This document shows positions 21,916-34,532 of a DNA stretch of 64,000 bases, one piece after another. The notes under the pieces were generated by a model. The model was given only the letters and a program-made list of their open reading frames with translations. It was not told the origin of the DNA and did not search any database. Source of the DNA: Neoceratodus forsteri (Eukaryota > Chordata > Ceratodontiformes > Ceratodontidae); the NCBI GenBank assembly GCA_016271365.2, contig CM057456.1:890688001-890752000 (forward strand). The letters run 5' to 3'. Made by a program: the position numbers and the translations under genes. The stretch's first letter is position 1. The number at the start of each line of letters is the position of its first letter.

Positions 21916-23559
21916 CACTATTTTCCCAGTATCCCACTGTTTTACAAAACAAGTAAGATGCTGGTAGTGCAGTAAATATGCAGCAGCCATTAGGTGCATT
22001 AATACCACACACCCCACCTTGTTGCTTAAGAACCTGTGTTACCCCAAGATCGGGGTATTAGCCAGGACACCAGGGATAACTCCTCTACTCTTATTCGGTT
22101 TTCAGGGGTTACACTATTTAGTTTTTCTTTCCCACATCGAGCAAGATTGATAAGTTTAGGTTGTTCACATGTATTTAGGAGAAGGGGTTAATGCATGTAC
22201 GCTGGTTTTCTCTTATTTTTCTTCTGTTACCTCTTTTTCTTTTGATGTAATGAATCTGTAGATTAAATTTTTCTAGACTGTAAATTCCATTAATGTCAGT
22301 GAAGGTTTAAGGTTCTGTATTGAGAGTATTATTTTACATATGTTTGTTAACTTTCATTTTAAATAAAAATTCTCCAGCTATCTCAACAAAGGTGCCAAGG
22401 GATCTTTAACTTCTACCTGGACAACCACCAGAGGAGGGCGGAATGAACTTCAGTTTAACAATCCATCCAAAGAATTGTATCTACAGTAACAAAGTGTTGT
22501 ACCTACTGCTGCAACACTGCAGTGTTAGTAGTGTTAATGGACTTGAACCCATGACCAGACGATCTTCCTAGCACAGAGACGAGCCTGCTATCAGCTGAAA
22601 AACTGGCACAGCATTCCAAGCACTTTATGTTGTTCAGCATTACATTACTATTTTGGGAAAGTCCAAGTAGAGCCATTGGGTTTTCAGTTTCAAGATAATT
22701 TTGTGAAATAGTCTGGGGGGCAGGTCTTTACTTCATACCAGTTTCATATTTTTAAAGGGTAGTCCAGCCATAAGCACATAAAAACATGAGAAACCACAAC
22801 TGGCATCTGCAGAGATGTCTTTATATACCAATACAAAGAAAGGTTTGAATCTGAATCCATTCTATGCTTTTATTACTAGAACAATAATGCAAGACAGAGG
22901 TATGTGTCATACTGGGATAATGTCACACCTTGGGTGGTTGGGCATCGAGTGCCTCCAACACCCAAGAAGTGGTGTTATTTACCCCCAAACACACAGCCTA
23001 AAGTGCATTATTGCTATTACACATGAATTGATTTTTTGACAATAAAAACAAATCTAAAACATTCATTTGTTTAGTGTGAATGCTCCCAATAATCAAGCAA
23101 GACTTTTCTTACAGTGATATTGTGCTGGGATACCAACACTGTTAAAGGTGGTTACTGACCAGTAAGGACATGGGATTTTTTTTCTCTTACTATTCTATAA
23201 TAAGAATTTTAGCATGGAAACATGATCTTACTATACTCCTGCTCTGATGCATAATCCCTAGCTAAAGTCATAATCCCCTGTTTGTAACTTTGAATTGTTT
23301 GCACAGGAGCAGACTATGATGGCAAAGCAGGGGATTAGGATCTCAGTTACAGAGTAACCATCAGGAGGAGAAGAATCTTGTGCTTGGTTTTAAAACAGTA
23401 TAAAGATTAAGTTCAAAGGACAATACAGCCTCAGAAATTGCCCTATAAAGTCTTGTCAGGAGTTGAAAAAAGGACACAATTTATTCAGGAATCAGGACAT
23501 GCTTAGCTGTAGGAGTCAAATAGTAAATACTGGGGCCAGAGTTAGGTCAGCAAGGGACA
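21916..23559. other. no gene or repeat recognised
   Basis: About 1.6 kb of A+T-rich sequence. A small palindrome, TACCCCAAGATCGGGGTA, lies near 22033. No coding or RNA gene signal. Confidence 0.3.
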
Positions 23560-23885
23560 AACTTCAGACTACAGTAAATAACACAATTTTTCAGCAGATA
23601 AGGACCTCTTGGCCCACCCAGTCTGCCCATTTGTTCCCTTGCCTATACTTTCACCACAGACCCTGATATCCGGATTACCACCCACCCCCCAGTTATCCAA
23701 TTAAGATTCCCTTGTGCCTATCCCATGCATGCTTGAAGCCCACCACTGTTTTCACCCCACTACCATTCTAGGCATCCACCTCTCTTTCAATGAAGAAGTA
23801 CTTCTTTACATCCCTCATGAATTTTCCCACTTCCAGCTTCACATAGGATGATCTTGTCTGTGCTCTTCTTTCATTTAAAGAATGA
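23560..23885 (-). mobile_element. CR1 LINE 3' fragment
   Basis: Reads on plus as the reverse complement of the CR1 end: GATAAGGACCTCTTGGCCCA, CCCAGTCTGCCCATTTG, then CATGCATGCTTGAAGCCC and a block equal to the WNRL/FFTERV region (GAAGAAGTACTTCTTTACAT). The extreme 3' tail is missing. Confidence 0.8.
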
Positions 23886-24639
23886 GCCCAAACGCAATTT
23901 TTTTAAATTTAATATTTTATTTTAGCCAACAATGCAGGCAAGAACAAACACAGAAATTAGAAATCTCAGCAGGCAGCTCAAAACAATTCCATAAATTTAC
24001 TCTAAGGCCCCAGTCCATGAAGCCCTATATGCATCCCCATATGGATGTGTAGGGCTTGCATATACTGTATCAAGGAGGCTCCTTATGACAATATGATGTT
24101 GGGGGGAGCTCTGCAGCTGTCATGAATTAGTGTTCTGCTCCCTCTGCACCCAATCCAGTACAGGAATGCATAGCTACTCCTTGGTCTGACTGTGAGGGAC
24201 AGGAAGTGGGATGAACTCACACTACACAGAATCCTGAAAGATACAAAGGCACTCATGCTGCAGCTCCAGGGGTGTGTAGGCTGTGCCACCCAGAAGTTTG
24301 CCATTGTGTCTTTGTACCCCAGGTGGTGTAGGATTAGCCAGTCTGGCCAGCAATCAGCTCTCCCTTGCCCCACAACTCCATACTGGAGTCCAGGGATCAT
24401 TAAGTTACAAAGAGAGCCACAGCAGCGCAGTGCTGGTTTTTGAGATGATAAATACAATTCATAGTGCCCATTTATTGTCAAGAGCTTTCTTCTCCAGTCT
24501 CACAAATCATGGCAGCTTCTACATGTGGTACATTGTATTCAATATGCACCACCCATTTCTCCTGTCTAGAATGAATTTCTGACCATCTACTAGTGATAAT
24601 ATTTCTTCTCTGCAAAGACCAGAATTAAAAACCTTATAT
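23886..24639. other. no gene or repeat recognised
   Basis: Open frames of 83-132 codons occur here on both strands, overlapping each other; none has recognisable domains or splice signals. Confidence 0.3.
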
Positions 24640-24735
24640 GGACAATAGGTCCTGGAGCAGATAAGGATCTCCAGGAAGACCAGATGAACCTTTGGTCTTT
24701 TTCTGCCATTATCGTCTGTTTCGATGTTTCTAAAT
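24640..24735 (+). mobile_element. possible CR1/L3-like LINE tail
   Basis: AGACCAGATGAACCTTTGGT then CTTTTTCTGCCATTATC resembles the end of CR1/L3 elements (actagatggacc...tggtct...tatctgccatc). Short and diverged. Confidence 0.4.
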
Positions 24736-25007
24736 ATTGTTTTTTTTTGTTTTGTGTGTGTGTATTTTTGTCAGCCCCTTTCAAATGATTATCTAGCAAA
24801 ATGTTTATTTCCTTTTTAAATTAGTAAATCTCATTAACAGTGTTTGGCAGCAGAACAACTAAATGTTTATTTCTATTCCTAAAATCTAAGACATATCCTC
24901 CTCTTAACCAGCACTCCAAATATTTTCTCAGCTTGCTACTGCGTACTCAAACTTGAATGTGGGGTCATTTTTTGCACAGTATAATCTCTTGAGCATTTCC
25001 CAGAATA

Positions 25008-26740
25008 CAGTGCTCCCTCGCAATAGCAAACCTCACTATAATAAATCCCTGCACATAACGATCGCCAATTATAACTCCCAGTACTCTAGACTGAAACTGA
25101 CAGTTCAGCTGTTGCTAATGTGCATGCAATATGTCAATTTCAATCATAGAATGCAAAGTCATTTGATTGTTTTTAATTAACAGTGCCTGTATCAGCTGAC
25201 CACAGTACATTAAATCCCCCCCCTTCATTACTGTTTTCACTTTGCTCACCTCTGTACCAGTATGAAGCGATCCGGCTACAGTGTGCAGGTCAAGCTGTAC
25301 ATTTCAGACACATTAAAAGCTAAGGAAAGTTTGGCTAAAATATCGAAGGAAACTGGCTATTCAAAGTCCACAAATTCAACATGGAAGAGACAGGAGAGTG
25401 CCTTACATGAGTTTTGCCAGTGAATGTTCAGACTTTCAGGGTATGGCCAGAAAGAATTAAAGGAAGCCCAATGACAGTGAAATCAAGCTTGCCACACAGT
25501 TGTGACTTAAGCAACAATGATCTACTGACATGCCAGTTTCTGGGATAATTGTGAAAGAAAAAGAGGAACAGTTTTCAAAGGCCATTTATTGAGCTGATTC
25601 AAAGTTCCACTCTTCATCTGGCTGGCTCTGATGATTTCAGTGTTGGCACGTCATTCACCATGTTGTCATCACTGGAGAACAGAGGTCCTGTGATGATCAG
25701 GCTGCCACTAATTTTCTGCCCAAATTGAAGGACATTCTGTCTTGGGGGGGGGGGGGGGGGGGGGGGATACCTGCCAGAGCAGGTATACTATGCTGACAAG
25801 ACCAACTTGTTCTGGTGGTGCCTTCACAAACAGACACTGGTGAGCAGATGTGAGGAAAATGCAGCAAAAGTATTTAAGGTTTAGAAGGACAGAGTGACAT
25901 TCCTATTCTGTACTAATGCCACTGGTACCCACAAGGTGCAACCACTCTGCATAGGCAAGTTTGCAAACCCCTGATGTTTTCATTACATCAATAATGCAAC
26001 CCTCCTCATCTCCTAGAAACACAGCCATAGTGCCTGGATGATGGCTAACATTTTCAGACAGTGGTTTGTTGAACATTTTGTCCCTGTTGTCAAAGTTCAT
26101 CTCCAGCGAAAGAAACTTCTCACATGAGCCTTGCTGCTGCTCAATCAGTGCCTAGTACAACCACCTGAAAATGAGCTCAGAACCAGAGATGGCCACACCA
26201 CTTTCAAAAAACATTATCAGAAGAGGCTTCTCACTAATCTGTTTGTGGCTGAGATGCAAGTGGCTGACTTCCTACAATCCCACAGCTTGAAGAATGTAGA
26301 TATTCTTGCCAGTGAGGCATGGTCTAATATGAGTACAGCCACTGTACATCCTGCTGGGTCACAACCCTGGGACCAGCCTTTGTACCAATGTCAGCCAAGG
26401 ACAATGAGAAGGAAGTGGACAATATGGAGGAGACTGCCATGCTAGCCACAGACCTTAATTTGCTATCAAGCACTGATGACACAGGCACCATAACTGAACA
26501 CTGACTGACAGCAGACAAAACATTGACACTAATTAACAGCTTACTGACACTGACATTATTGAGACTATCACTTATGCAGAACGGGAAAGGGAGGAGGGGG
26601 AGGAGCGAGCTGATACAACCGAGGAACCTGATGACAAGATTGAATTGCTGACATATAGTGAGGCAATCAAGGGGCTACAGTGAGGGCTAGACTGGCTACA
26701 ATTGCAGGAAGCTGATCCACTGAAAGTTCTTCAACTTACG
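25008..26740 (+). mobile_element. Tigger (pogo/Tc1-mariner) DNA transposon, degenerate
   Basis: A TA dinucleotide (25006-25007) precedes CAGTGCTCCCTCGCAATAG, a recognisable Tigger-type left end. From 25263 the plus strand gives the N-terminal CENP-B-like helix-turn-helix (KRSGYSVQVKLYI, ETGYSKST.STWKR), then broken frames. After a G23 run, the catalytic core text appears: AGYNADETNLFW-like at about 25786, then RVTFLFCTNATGTHKVQPL, then a RQWFVEHF block and LLLLNQCLVQPP, where the expected LLLDNAPAHP has lost its Asp. Many stops and frameshifts make it inactive. The right terminus appears lost where the MITE fragment at 26748 begins. Confidence 0.85.
25744..25766 (+). repeat. homopolymer G23
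   Basis: Twenty-three consecutive G inside the Tigger remnant, at a position where the frame should be coding. Such tracts can form G-quadruplexes and are unstable. Confidence 0.95.
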
Positions 26741-26747
26741 CATCTGG

Positions 26748-27335
26748 GGCCCGATATTCAAAATTTTGCATGGACGCTAATGGGTCTTTGCCTGTGCAAA
26801 CTGGGGTTTGTGCTGGATCCCCATATTCAAAAGGGGCTGTAGTGCAGGCAAAGAGGGTTAGCACCCATGCAAAACATAATTTATGCAGTCGGGCAAAGGG
26901 AGGGGCCATGAATAGCCACACCACCCCATTTTCAGAGGCTTTGCACTGTGCATAAGGATTTAGCGTGGTTCTTTTGTGCAGCACAAATACCATCAAACAA
27001 AACACTGACTTAACTCTGAGCAATCCTAGCAGCTTCCAGAGGTAATGCAGCAACCTAGCTGGTTGGCCATTGGAGGAGCATGCCCCCTGTGGTCCCTGGT
27101 GCCCCCCCCAGTCACCAGCCCATTTTGTAAAATAATATATCCTTGACGCTAGTGGTTGCATCCCCCCCCCCGCTAATTACCAACCCATTCTGTAAAATAA
27201 TGAATCCCTGGTGCTAGTGGTTCCCCCCTGCTGATCGCTGGCCCATTCTATAATATAATATATCCTGGTGCTAGTGGTCCCTCCCTCCCTCCGATTGCCA
27301 GCACCAGCGTGAATAATATTATTCCTGGTGGCGGT
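26748..27335. mobile_element. fragment of a palindromic MITE (same terminus as 11420-13234)
   Basis: Starts GGCCCGATATTCAAAA, matching the terminal consensus of the 11420 element. A second internal CCCATATTCAAAAGGGGC lies near 26819. From 27060 a degenerate tandem repeat of about 60-70 bp follows (AATAATATATCC.TG..GCTAGTGGT), a relative of the CCTGGTGGTCCAGTGG minisatellite. No right terminus is visible; the element stops against the Penelope-like fragment. Confidence 0.6.
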
Positions 27336-27755
27336 GGACTTACCTGCTCATTTCCCTCCCAAACACACAAAATATAATCGATAAAACAACCCCAGAACAT
27401 GATGTGTTCCATGTATTTACTATGAAAAATGTACTTCTCCTCCCAAAAACCCATAATAATATTGGCATAAGTGGGGAGCTACGGTAGCCCCCATAGCCAT
27501 CACGCACCTTTGAAAATAAATGTCTGCATTGAATGTGAAAAAATTTTGATGTAAGATAAATTCAAGTGCAGCTAGAATAGATTCACAGTTTACTACCAGC
27601 TGGTTGCCCCTATCCAAATAATGACAAATTGCGTCAAGACTTAGGTTATGAGGTATGCTAGTGTATAGACTACAAACATCAATCGTGATCTTGGAGATAA
27701 TTAATCTCAGTGCAAAAAAGGTAGAGAGAAATAGGACGGGAAAAAACATTATGGT
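27336..27755 (-). pseudogene. Penelope-like element reverse-transcriptase fragment
   Basis: Two overlapping minus frames (27420-27749 and 27248-27454) together give the middle of a PLE reverse transcriptase: ITIDVCSLYTSIPH, LEFILHQNFFTFN, then AMGATVAP, then GFWEEKYIF, HIMFWGCFIDYILCVWEG. In PLEs the last box is normally F(I)DDI; here Tyr replaces the second Asp, and a frameshift lies between the two frames. The GIY-YIG endonuclease and the N-terminus are absent. This is a dead fragment wedged between a MITE and a CR1. Confidence 0.8.
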
Positions 27756-28222
27756 TCACAAAGAGTGCAACTAAGGCAGTGAGGGGAAAAATGGAAGGCA
27801 TTCATGAAATACAAGGGTAATCAAATGGATGAGGACAGGTGGTATATCAGGAACTGATGAGAAAAGCCTATAGTATACTGAGGTAGGCAAAGGCTACAAC
27901 AGAACTAAGGCTCATGGAGGACATCAGGGAGGGTGACAAGACATTTTTCCATTATATTTGGGAGGAACCCCAAACAAAGGAATGCATCTTCAGGATAAGA
28001 AGGGGAGAGAACTGGGGAAAGGACTAGAAAGGCAAGGCAAATCTAATGACTGATTATTTCTATTCAGCATTCATGGTAAAGGACATGGGACCACTACCAG
28101 ACTGCAACATAGTGACCAGTATGGGACTGCTGGCAGTGATCCTCAAGCAGCCCATCACAGAGGAGAGAGAGAGAGAGAGAGAGAGTGCTAAAGGAACTTC
28201 AGACACTGAAAATAAAATCAAT
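27756..28222 (+). mobile_element. CR1 LINE, first part (linker and start of RT)
   Basis: Matches the endonuclease-RT linker and the start of RT of the CR1 at 40085-43083: charged K/R/E-rich linker text, then YFYSAFMVKD, then LKELQTLKIKSMG, where the MITE interrupts it. A (GA)n run at 28163-28186 lies inside. It resumes at 30113. Confidence 0.75.
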
Positions 28223-29751
28223 GGGCCTGATTCACAAAGCCCCCTGAATGGCGCAAGGGGCTTGCACCACAAGGAATGGCACAAGGAGCGGCTTGTGCCA
28301 AACGATGTGCTGGGTGCAATTCACAAATGAGCGGGTGGTGGAGCACTGCCTGCTGGGGTGGGGGTGGGGGTCTTTATATTATATGGGCACATTGAGGATG
28401 GGGGGCCACTAGACCACCAGGAAAATATATTTTATTATACAGGCGGATCAGGGCTGGTGGGGGGGCTCTCTAGACCATCAGGAAGGTGATTATTTTAATA
28501 AAACAGGGATTGGGGGGATCCGTTAGCCCCCCCAAGGATATACTGCATCTGTGTGTATATGTGTGTGTGTATACATATATACTAACACACTAAAAACCAG
28601 CAGAATAGGCCAAATGGTCTATCTTGTCTGCTCGAAAGAAAGCAACCTAGTGGCTGCTCACCTTACCACCCCAAACCCCCAAGAGGGTCTTCATTAGTTT
28701 CAGTTTCCTTGTACCTGTCCCACCCCTTCTTGAAGCCCTCCACTGTGCCCTCTTCCACCAGCCTCCCAAGCAGCGTATTCCATGGCTCCACCACCCTCCA
28801 GCTTCCATTCATGGCCCCTGGTTGTTCCCCCCTTCTTTAACCTAAACAGCTCCTTGGTTCCACTCCTGGGTATTCCTTTTACATACTTGAAAACCTCTAT
28901 CATGTCTCCGCTATCCCTCCTCTCCTCCAGTGAGTAAAGCCCAAGCTCTTTCAGTCTATCCTCATAAGGCCTCCCCTCCATGCCCTGAATCATCCTGGTC
29001 GCTCTCCTCTGAACCCTCTCCAGCAGTGCTATGTCCTTCTTCAGATGAGGTCTCCAGAACTGTACACAGTGCTCAAGCTGCGGCCTGACCAAGGCATTAT
29101 ATAGAAGGAGAATCACCTCCCTCCTTCTGGACGTAATACCCCTGGCTATGCAGCCCAGTATCCTGTTTGCTTTGGCTGCAGTTCTACAATTTTCAGAGCT
29201 ATTCATTTTAACGTCTACCACCGCCCTTAAATCCCTTTCTCCCAATGTGACTTGCAGTGTGACCCCACCCAGGGTGTATATATGGCCCGGGTGTTTTACC
29301 CCAAATGAAGTACCTTACATTTCCCGGCATTAGATTTCAGTCCCCACCTCCTTGACCACCCCTCCAGGGTATCCAGATCCCCTGGACTGTCTCCCTTGCT
29401 TCTTCACAATCCACCAGTGCTCCCAGTTTTGAATCCTCTGCAAAGAGACTCAACCTATTTTTAACCCCCCTCTCTTTATCTGAGACATAGGTATTGAACA
29501 AGAGTGGCCCCAATACTGAACCTTGAGGGACCCAGCTGATTACCTTCCTGGGGAAGGAGAGTATCCCACCCACCATTACCCTCTGTAAATGCCCCCAAAG
29601 CCAATTTTCAACCCAATTGAGCTCCTGTCCTCCCACCCCCATCTCCCCCATTTTTGCTATCAATTCATTATGGGGCAGTGAAAAATCAAATGCCTATATA
29701 TATATATATATATATGGAAGACTGATATGGAGGGGGTCCATTAGACCATCA

Positions 29752-29810
<59 letters not shown>

Positions 29811-30112
29811 AAACATTTATAGGGGAGATCAGGGATAGGGAAGAGGTTCTGCTAGACCACCAGGGATATCAGATATCATTATTTTAATAAAGGGATTGGG
29901 GCTGGGAGGGGCCACTATCCACCAGGGATTGCTGTCTAAGTGCCACCTGACCATGCCCACAGCTTGCAGCAAACCTCTCACTTGTGCCTTCTCTTTGGTA
30001 CAGTGCCACCTTTGCCACAAGCTGCAGGACCCTACCTGATAGTGAATCAGGTGCAGAGTCCCTGGTGCAGCTGCAATCAGCGCAGTTTGCACTGACTTTG
30101 CGAATCAGGTCC
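28223..30112. mobile_element. 1.9-kb MITE inserted in a CR1
   Basis: The left end GGGCCTGATTCACAAAG pairs with the right end CTTTGCGAATCAGGTCC. AAT precedes the left end and follows the right end, fitting a 3-bp target duplication. Inside, the CTAGACCACCAGG minisatellite core recurs (near 28405, 28470, 29740, 29850) together with (TA)n runs at 29694-29714 and 29755-29806. It carries a minus-strand CR1 (28590-29690). Confidence 0.75.
28590..29690 (-). mobile_element. CR1 LINE, RT middle to 3' end
   Basis: The minus frame 28700-29245 reads MGERDLRAVVDVKM, ILGCIARGITSRRREVILLL, VRPQLEHCVQFWRPHLKKDI, VQRRATRMI and IEVFKYVKGI, the standard CR1 post-catalytic text and intact over 181 codons. Upstream on the same strand, 29337-29663 gives WVPQGSVLGPLLFNTYVSD and FAEDSKL, where the ADD catalytic pair has become AED. 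Frames do not join. It is among the least diverged CR1 copies here. Confidence 0.9.
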
Positions 30113-31430
30113 AATATCTCTGGATGAGCTGTGGTAATGAAATCAATGGATCTGAATGGGTTGCACCTGAGGGCATTGAGGGAAATGGGGTAGGTCCTGG
30201 TATGTCCCCTGAAAGACCTCTTGCACTGCTCACTAGAGAGAGCAAGGGTGGCAGAGGATTGAAGGCTGGTGGATGTGGTCCCTCTACATAAAAAATGGGT
30301 ATAGAGTGGAGCAGACAACTATAGACCAGTCAGCCAGATGTCTACTGTGAGGAAGATCTTAGAATCCATTATAAAGGAGAGTATTGCAGAATTTCTGGGG
30401 GCAAATAGGCTGCAGGATCCCAGTCTACACAGTTCAATCAGCAGGAGGGTGTGCCAGACCAACCTGCTTGACTTCTTCAATTGCGTGACAGGATCAGTGG
30501 ATAAGAGGCTGGCTGTAGATATATTTCACCTGGATTTTAGTAAAGCCTTCAACTCTATCACTCATGAAAGGCTGACAAAAAAACTTGGTGGTTTATGGAT
30601 AAAATAATATGATATTTAAAAAAAGAAACAGGCTGCACAGGGGGGATTCAGAAGATAGTACTGAATGCAGAGATTGCAGGGATCAGAAAAGTCCTTAGCA
30701 GAGTGCCCCGGGGTTGGTCTTGGGACTGGTTCTCTTCAATATGTCCATTTGGGACATAGGGTGGGAGTCCGAGGGAGGACATGTCTCTTTATAGACAGCA
30801 CAAAGATCTGCAGTAGCATGGACTGCAAGGATGGGGCCATGGTCATGAAAAGGGATCTGGAGAAACTGGAAGGCTGGTCTAAAGTATGGCAGCTGAAATT
30901 TAATGCAATAATGTTTAAGTTACACACATGGAGCCATACATCTGAAAACAGAATGCAGGCTAGGGGTTGATATTAGATAGCACAGTGAAGGAAAATGATC
31001 TTGGGGGTAATGATCATGTATATTTTAATGTTAGTAACACAATGCATCAAAGCAGTGGGAAAGACAAATAGCATGCTGGATGCATAGACAGAGATAACTA
31101 GTAGAAGGAAGAAGGTGATGATGCCCCTGTAAAGGTCATTAGTTTGACCTCACTTGGATTACTGTGTACAGTTTCAGAGCCCACACCTTAAAAAGGACAG
31201 AAAAGACTGTAAACAGTGTGGAGAAATAATACCATAATGATCTAAGGCAATGGGTGGGGGAATACTAGGAATTTTTGGAGGATATGAATATGTATACCCT
31301 GGATGATGGGAGGAGACATGATTGAGGTGTTCAAGTTCTTTGACAGTATCAGTAGAGTGGCCATTAGTAGTAATACCAGAAGTAACTTCTTGAAACTGGC
31401 AGGAGGGATGGTTATAAAAGATGTCAAAAG
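30113..31430 (+). mobile_element. CR1 LINE, continuation (RT to C-terminus)
   Basis: Continues the CR1 broken at 28222: DNYRPVSQMSTVRKILESII, FLGANRLQDPS, VDIFHLDFSKAFNSITHERL (near 30340-30600), then degraded catalytic-region text around 30700-30800 and C-terminal text to about 31430. Multiple stops and frameshifts. Confidence 0.8.
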
Positions 31431-31914
31431 TTGGCCTGGTGGCACTGAGGGTTGAGGTGCTGGATACCACATCTCTCTACATGCTGGCAACCCCCACTCA
31501 GAAACAAGCACAGGTCGCTGGAGGTTGGCCAAGGGGAAGAGGATGGAGCACCTGAGAGACTACTCTCCTCTCCTGAGGAGAGAGAACTGCTGGCTGTGCC
31601 AAACAACTTCCACCAGGGTAGTGCAGGTTGGGAGCAGCAGACGTCAGTGGTGCTATGCTGGTCTGCAGCATGAGCCTGTCTCCACATGTGCACGCTGACA
31701 CGTGTGCCCCAGCAGGTAGGAATCAGGAGAAAATAGTGGAAAATGTCAGTGGGGAAGGCATTCCTGATGCCCTGTCCTCTGAGCCCCTACCCACCTCACA
31801 GCTGAGACAAGTCATGGGGATGTGATGGATAGTGGAGGGTGGCAGGGTAGGCTGAAGCAAGTCCTAGGCAGATCCCAGCCACAGGAGCAAAAACTACATA
31901 TAGCAAAACAAAAC
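31431..31914. other. unidentified G+C-rich insert inside CR1
   Basis: Sequence here does not match the other CR1 copies, although CR1 text lies on both sides. Overlapping short frames on both strands (to 98 codons) show no known domain. It may be a further insertion or a CR1 subfamily-specific segment. Confidence 0.35.
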
Positions 31915-32155
31915 AAAAAAAGAGATATAACAGAAAGTACTTTTTTCTGTGAAATGGTTGTCTCTTACATGCTGAGATGGGCGGGGGGCTCAAGACAGGA
32001 TGGGACAGGCCCATGTGTATAGTGAGCCCGGATACAATGGGTAGGTTAAAGTGGAAGACAGGAAGACTGACAGAAGCTCAATCCAGTCAATAGGCAGGCA
32101 AAGACAGACTCGATGGGCCACTGGGCATGTTTCTGCCCACATTTTCTGTTTTTAG
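31915..32155 (+). mobile_element. CR1 LINE 3' end
   Basis: AGACTCGATGGGCCACTGGG and CATGTTTCTGCCCACATTTT match the CR1 tail block. The 5' part is poorly matched. Probably the end of the CR1 at 27756-31430. Confidence 0.55.
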
Positions 32156-34532
32156 TTCTCACTTTATTCTTTTAGTGTTTCTGTACAGGTCTACCATACT
32201 CATTCATTCAGCAATACTTTGGCACCAACAGTTATTAAACCAGTATGCTGGGAGGTCACATTATCATAAAATGCATCTTGTTTAACTTGGCCAATTAATT
32301 TCATCTTTTTTTTTCCACTGACAATAATTGTCATTAGCCATTTTTCTCACTCATGCAAAGAAAATGGACGTAGGCTTTGAATTAGTAGATGGAGCAGTCT
32401 GATGGATCATCATATTTCTTCCATTCCAAACAGATTCTATATTCCTATGAAGATACCAGACATTTATCATAATAACCTGTTCATCTAACTTGGTTCTTTC
32501 TGTTTTTAAATATCACATCTGTGTATGGCTTAGCTTTTTTCTAATTTGGCATTTTCTCAAATTGTAAACTTTTTTGATCAGCTTAACATTTTCTGGAGAA
32601 TACAACATGTTTCAGTTTCAGTTTGCCTTTCCAGGGTTTATGACACATCTGGGCAATCCATCCAAAACTGTATAAAAAGCATTTGACTGTCCTCAACTGA
32701 TCTCGTATTGCCTTTGCTCATGGCATCATTTTTGCCATGATGACAGACTGTGATATCACAAACAGCAATTGGGAGGTCAGTTGGGATAGTCAGATTTTGT
32801 TTTGTAAAAGACATAGTGAAATAAGAACAGCATCATTTGAAACAGTAGTAGACTAATAATAGAAGAATGTGGGAAAACTAGAAGCACTAAATGTAAACAG
32901 AATTGTTGTAAACATAATAGTGTTCAAGACTTTTTTTTAAAACTTGCTATCCAAAGGACACTTGCAATGATTGTTGAAGAACTGCAGACATTTGATTATG
33001 ACATAATCCTTCGAGTAGTAAGCCAAAGGAATGCCCCAAAAGGTTATGATATGTTCAGATATTTCTCAGGTGCCCTGTTACCTCACAATAAGTATAGATT
33101 ACATTACGACATCTTACTTGTAATTGAACAGTGGGGGTAGAAAAAAAGACGAATCAATCAATTGGTAAGCAAATTGACAGGAATCCTCAGTTTTACAATT
33201 GCAACCTAATGAAATAAAACAGTTACATACAGTAACAGTAGATCTTTGAAAGGATGGCCTCCATTATGAAATGGTTGCTGAAAATCCCCCTGATTGGAAA
33301 ACAGTTACTTATAGTAACAGTAGATTTTTGAAAGAATGTCCTCCATTTTTAACTGGTTGCCGAAAGTCCAGCAACCTGATTGACTGAGCCCTCCCCTTAC
33401 CCCTGATTAAATTCCACAACATAATCACAGGTAAGAAAAGGTACCAGCTAATAGGCCTTTTCACCTGTCCCTGATCCGTTTGCCCATAGAGTTCGGCACT
33501 GAGCTGTGGTCGGTGGCTGTGCCAAATACAAAAATGAAACCAAACTCTTGTCTATCTCCCACCTAACCGTGGATCCTGGCTTCATTTTCTAGTTTGTACC
33601 TGCTGCCACCGACTGCAGCTTCATTAGTTCAATAGGGTGCTGGGTACCAAAAAATGCTAAAATACCTTTTCCTTAGTTTTTATTGAAAAGAAAATCAGGG
33701 TATTTTGAGTAAATTCACCCCAGTGATTGGCTCAGCAACAAGTCACACTCCAGAGCAAGTCAGACCTCCAGACAGCCACTGTGAAAACAAACTCTGGTCA
33801 GACCGACCATGGCTGCATAATGAAGTTAGTGAAGTTGTGTGGAATTATTAATTAGGTATGAAGAAACAACACAGTGATTTGTAAGTAGTAAGATTTGTTT
33901 TAGTTTCCGTTGTAAGGAAGGCATACTCATTTTCAAGAAAATAAATGGAGGTGTACATTTTAATTGAATGAATAGGAAGCAATATACGTTTACAATAGAA
34001 CCCCAGAGCAAATGCCACTGAGGTATGCATTATCCCGGATGATATTGGCCGGACAGCCAAATTTTAAAGAAAACACAATTGCACATACCCCAATAATGCA
34101 AAGCATCATGGGAAACATATGCAAATCCCCATGATGGTACAGAAGGTGGCAGTACTTCATTATAAGGACAAGTAAATGTTTTTAATACATTTACAGACAG
34201 TTACATAAACTTAATTTTCTTCATAGAATAATTTAAATTTAGTAACAGTGGTAGTACAAAAGCAATTACTCGGACAACTTGAAAATGACAACTACTTTAT
34301 ATTGTACATTGACATCCCATAAGGACCCCCCTGAAATTGAGAAGCAAATGTCACACATTTATCAGTTTTCTAACAGGAATATTTGACTATCCTAAATACA
34401 TTTCATGCTTCAATAACTGCTCAGCACATCTAATGCATGACCTACTTATTGAGATTTGACACCTGCTATGCAATGTACTGCTGCTTTCTACACCAACATC
34501 ATGAACAATAAAACAGATGACTGCCATAAATA
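32156..34532. other. mostly unassigned, with a short tandem duplication
   Basis: About 2.4 kb with no gene signal. At 33216-33368 a segment of roughly 80 bp is duplicated: ACAGTTACATACAGTAACAG...CTCCATTATGAAATGGTTGC against ACAGTTACTTATAGTAACAG...CTCCATTTTTAACTGGTTGC. Confidence 0.4.
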
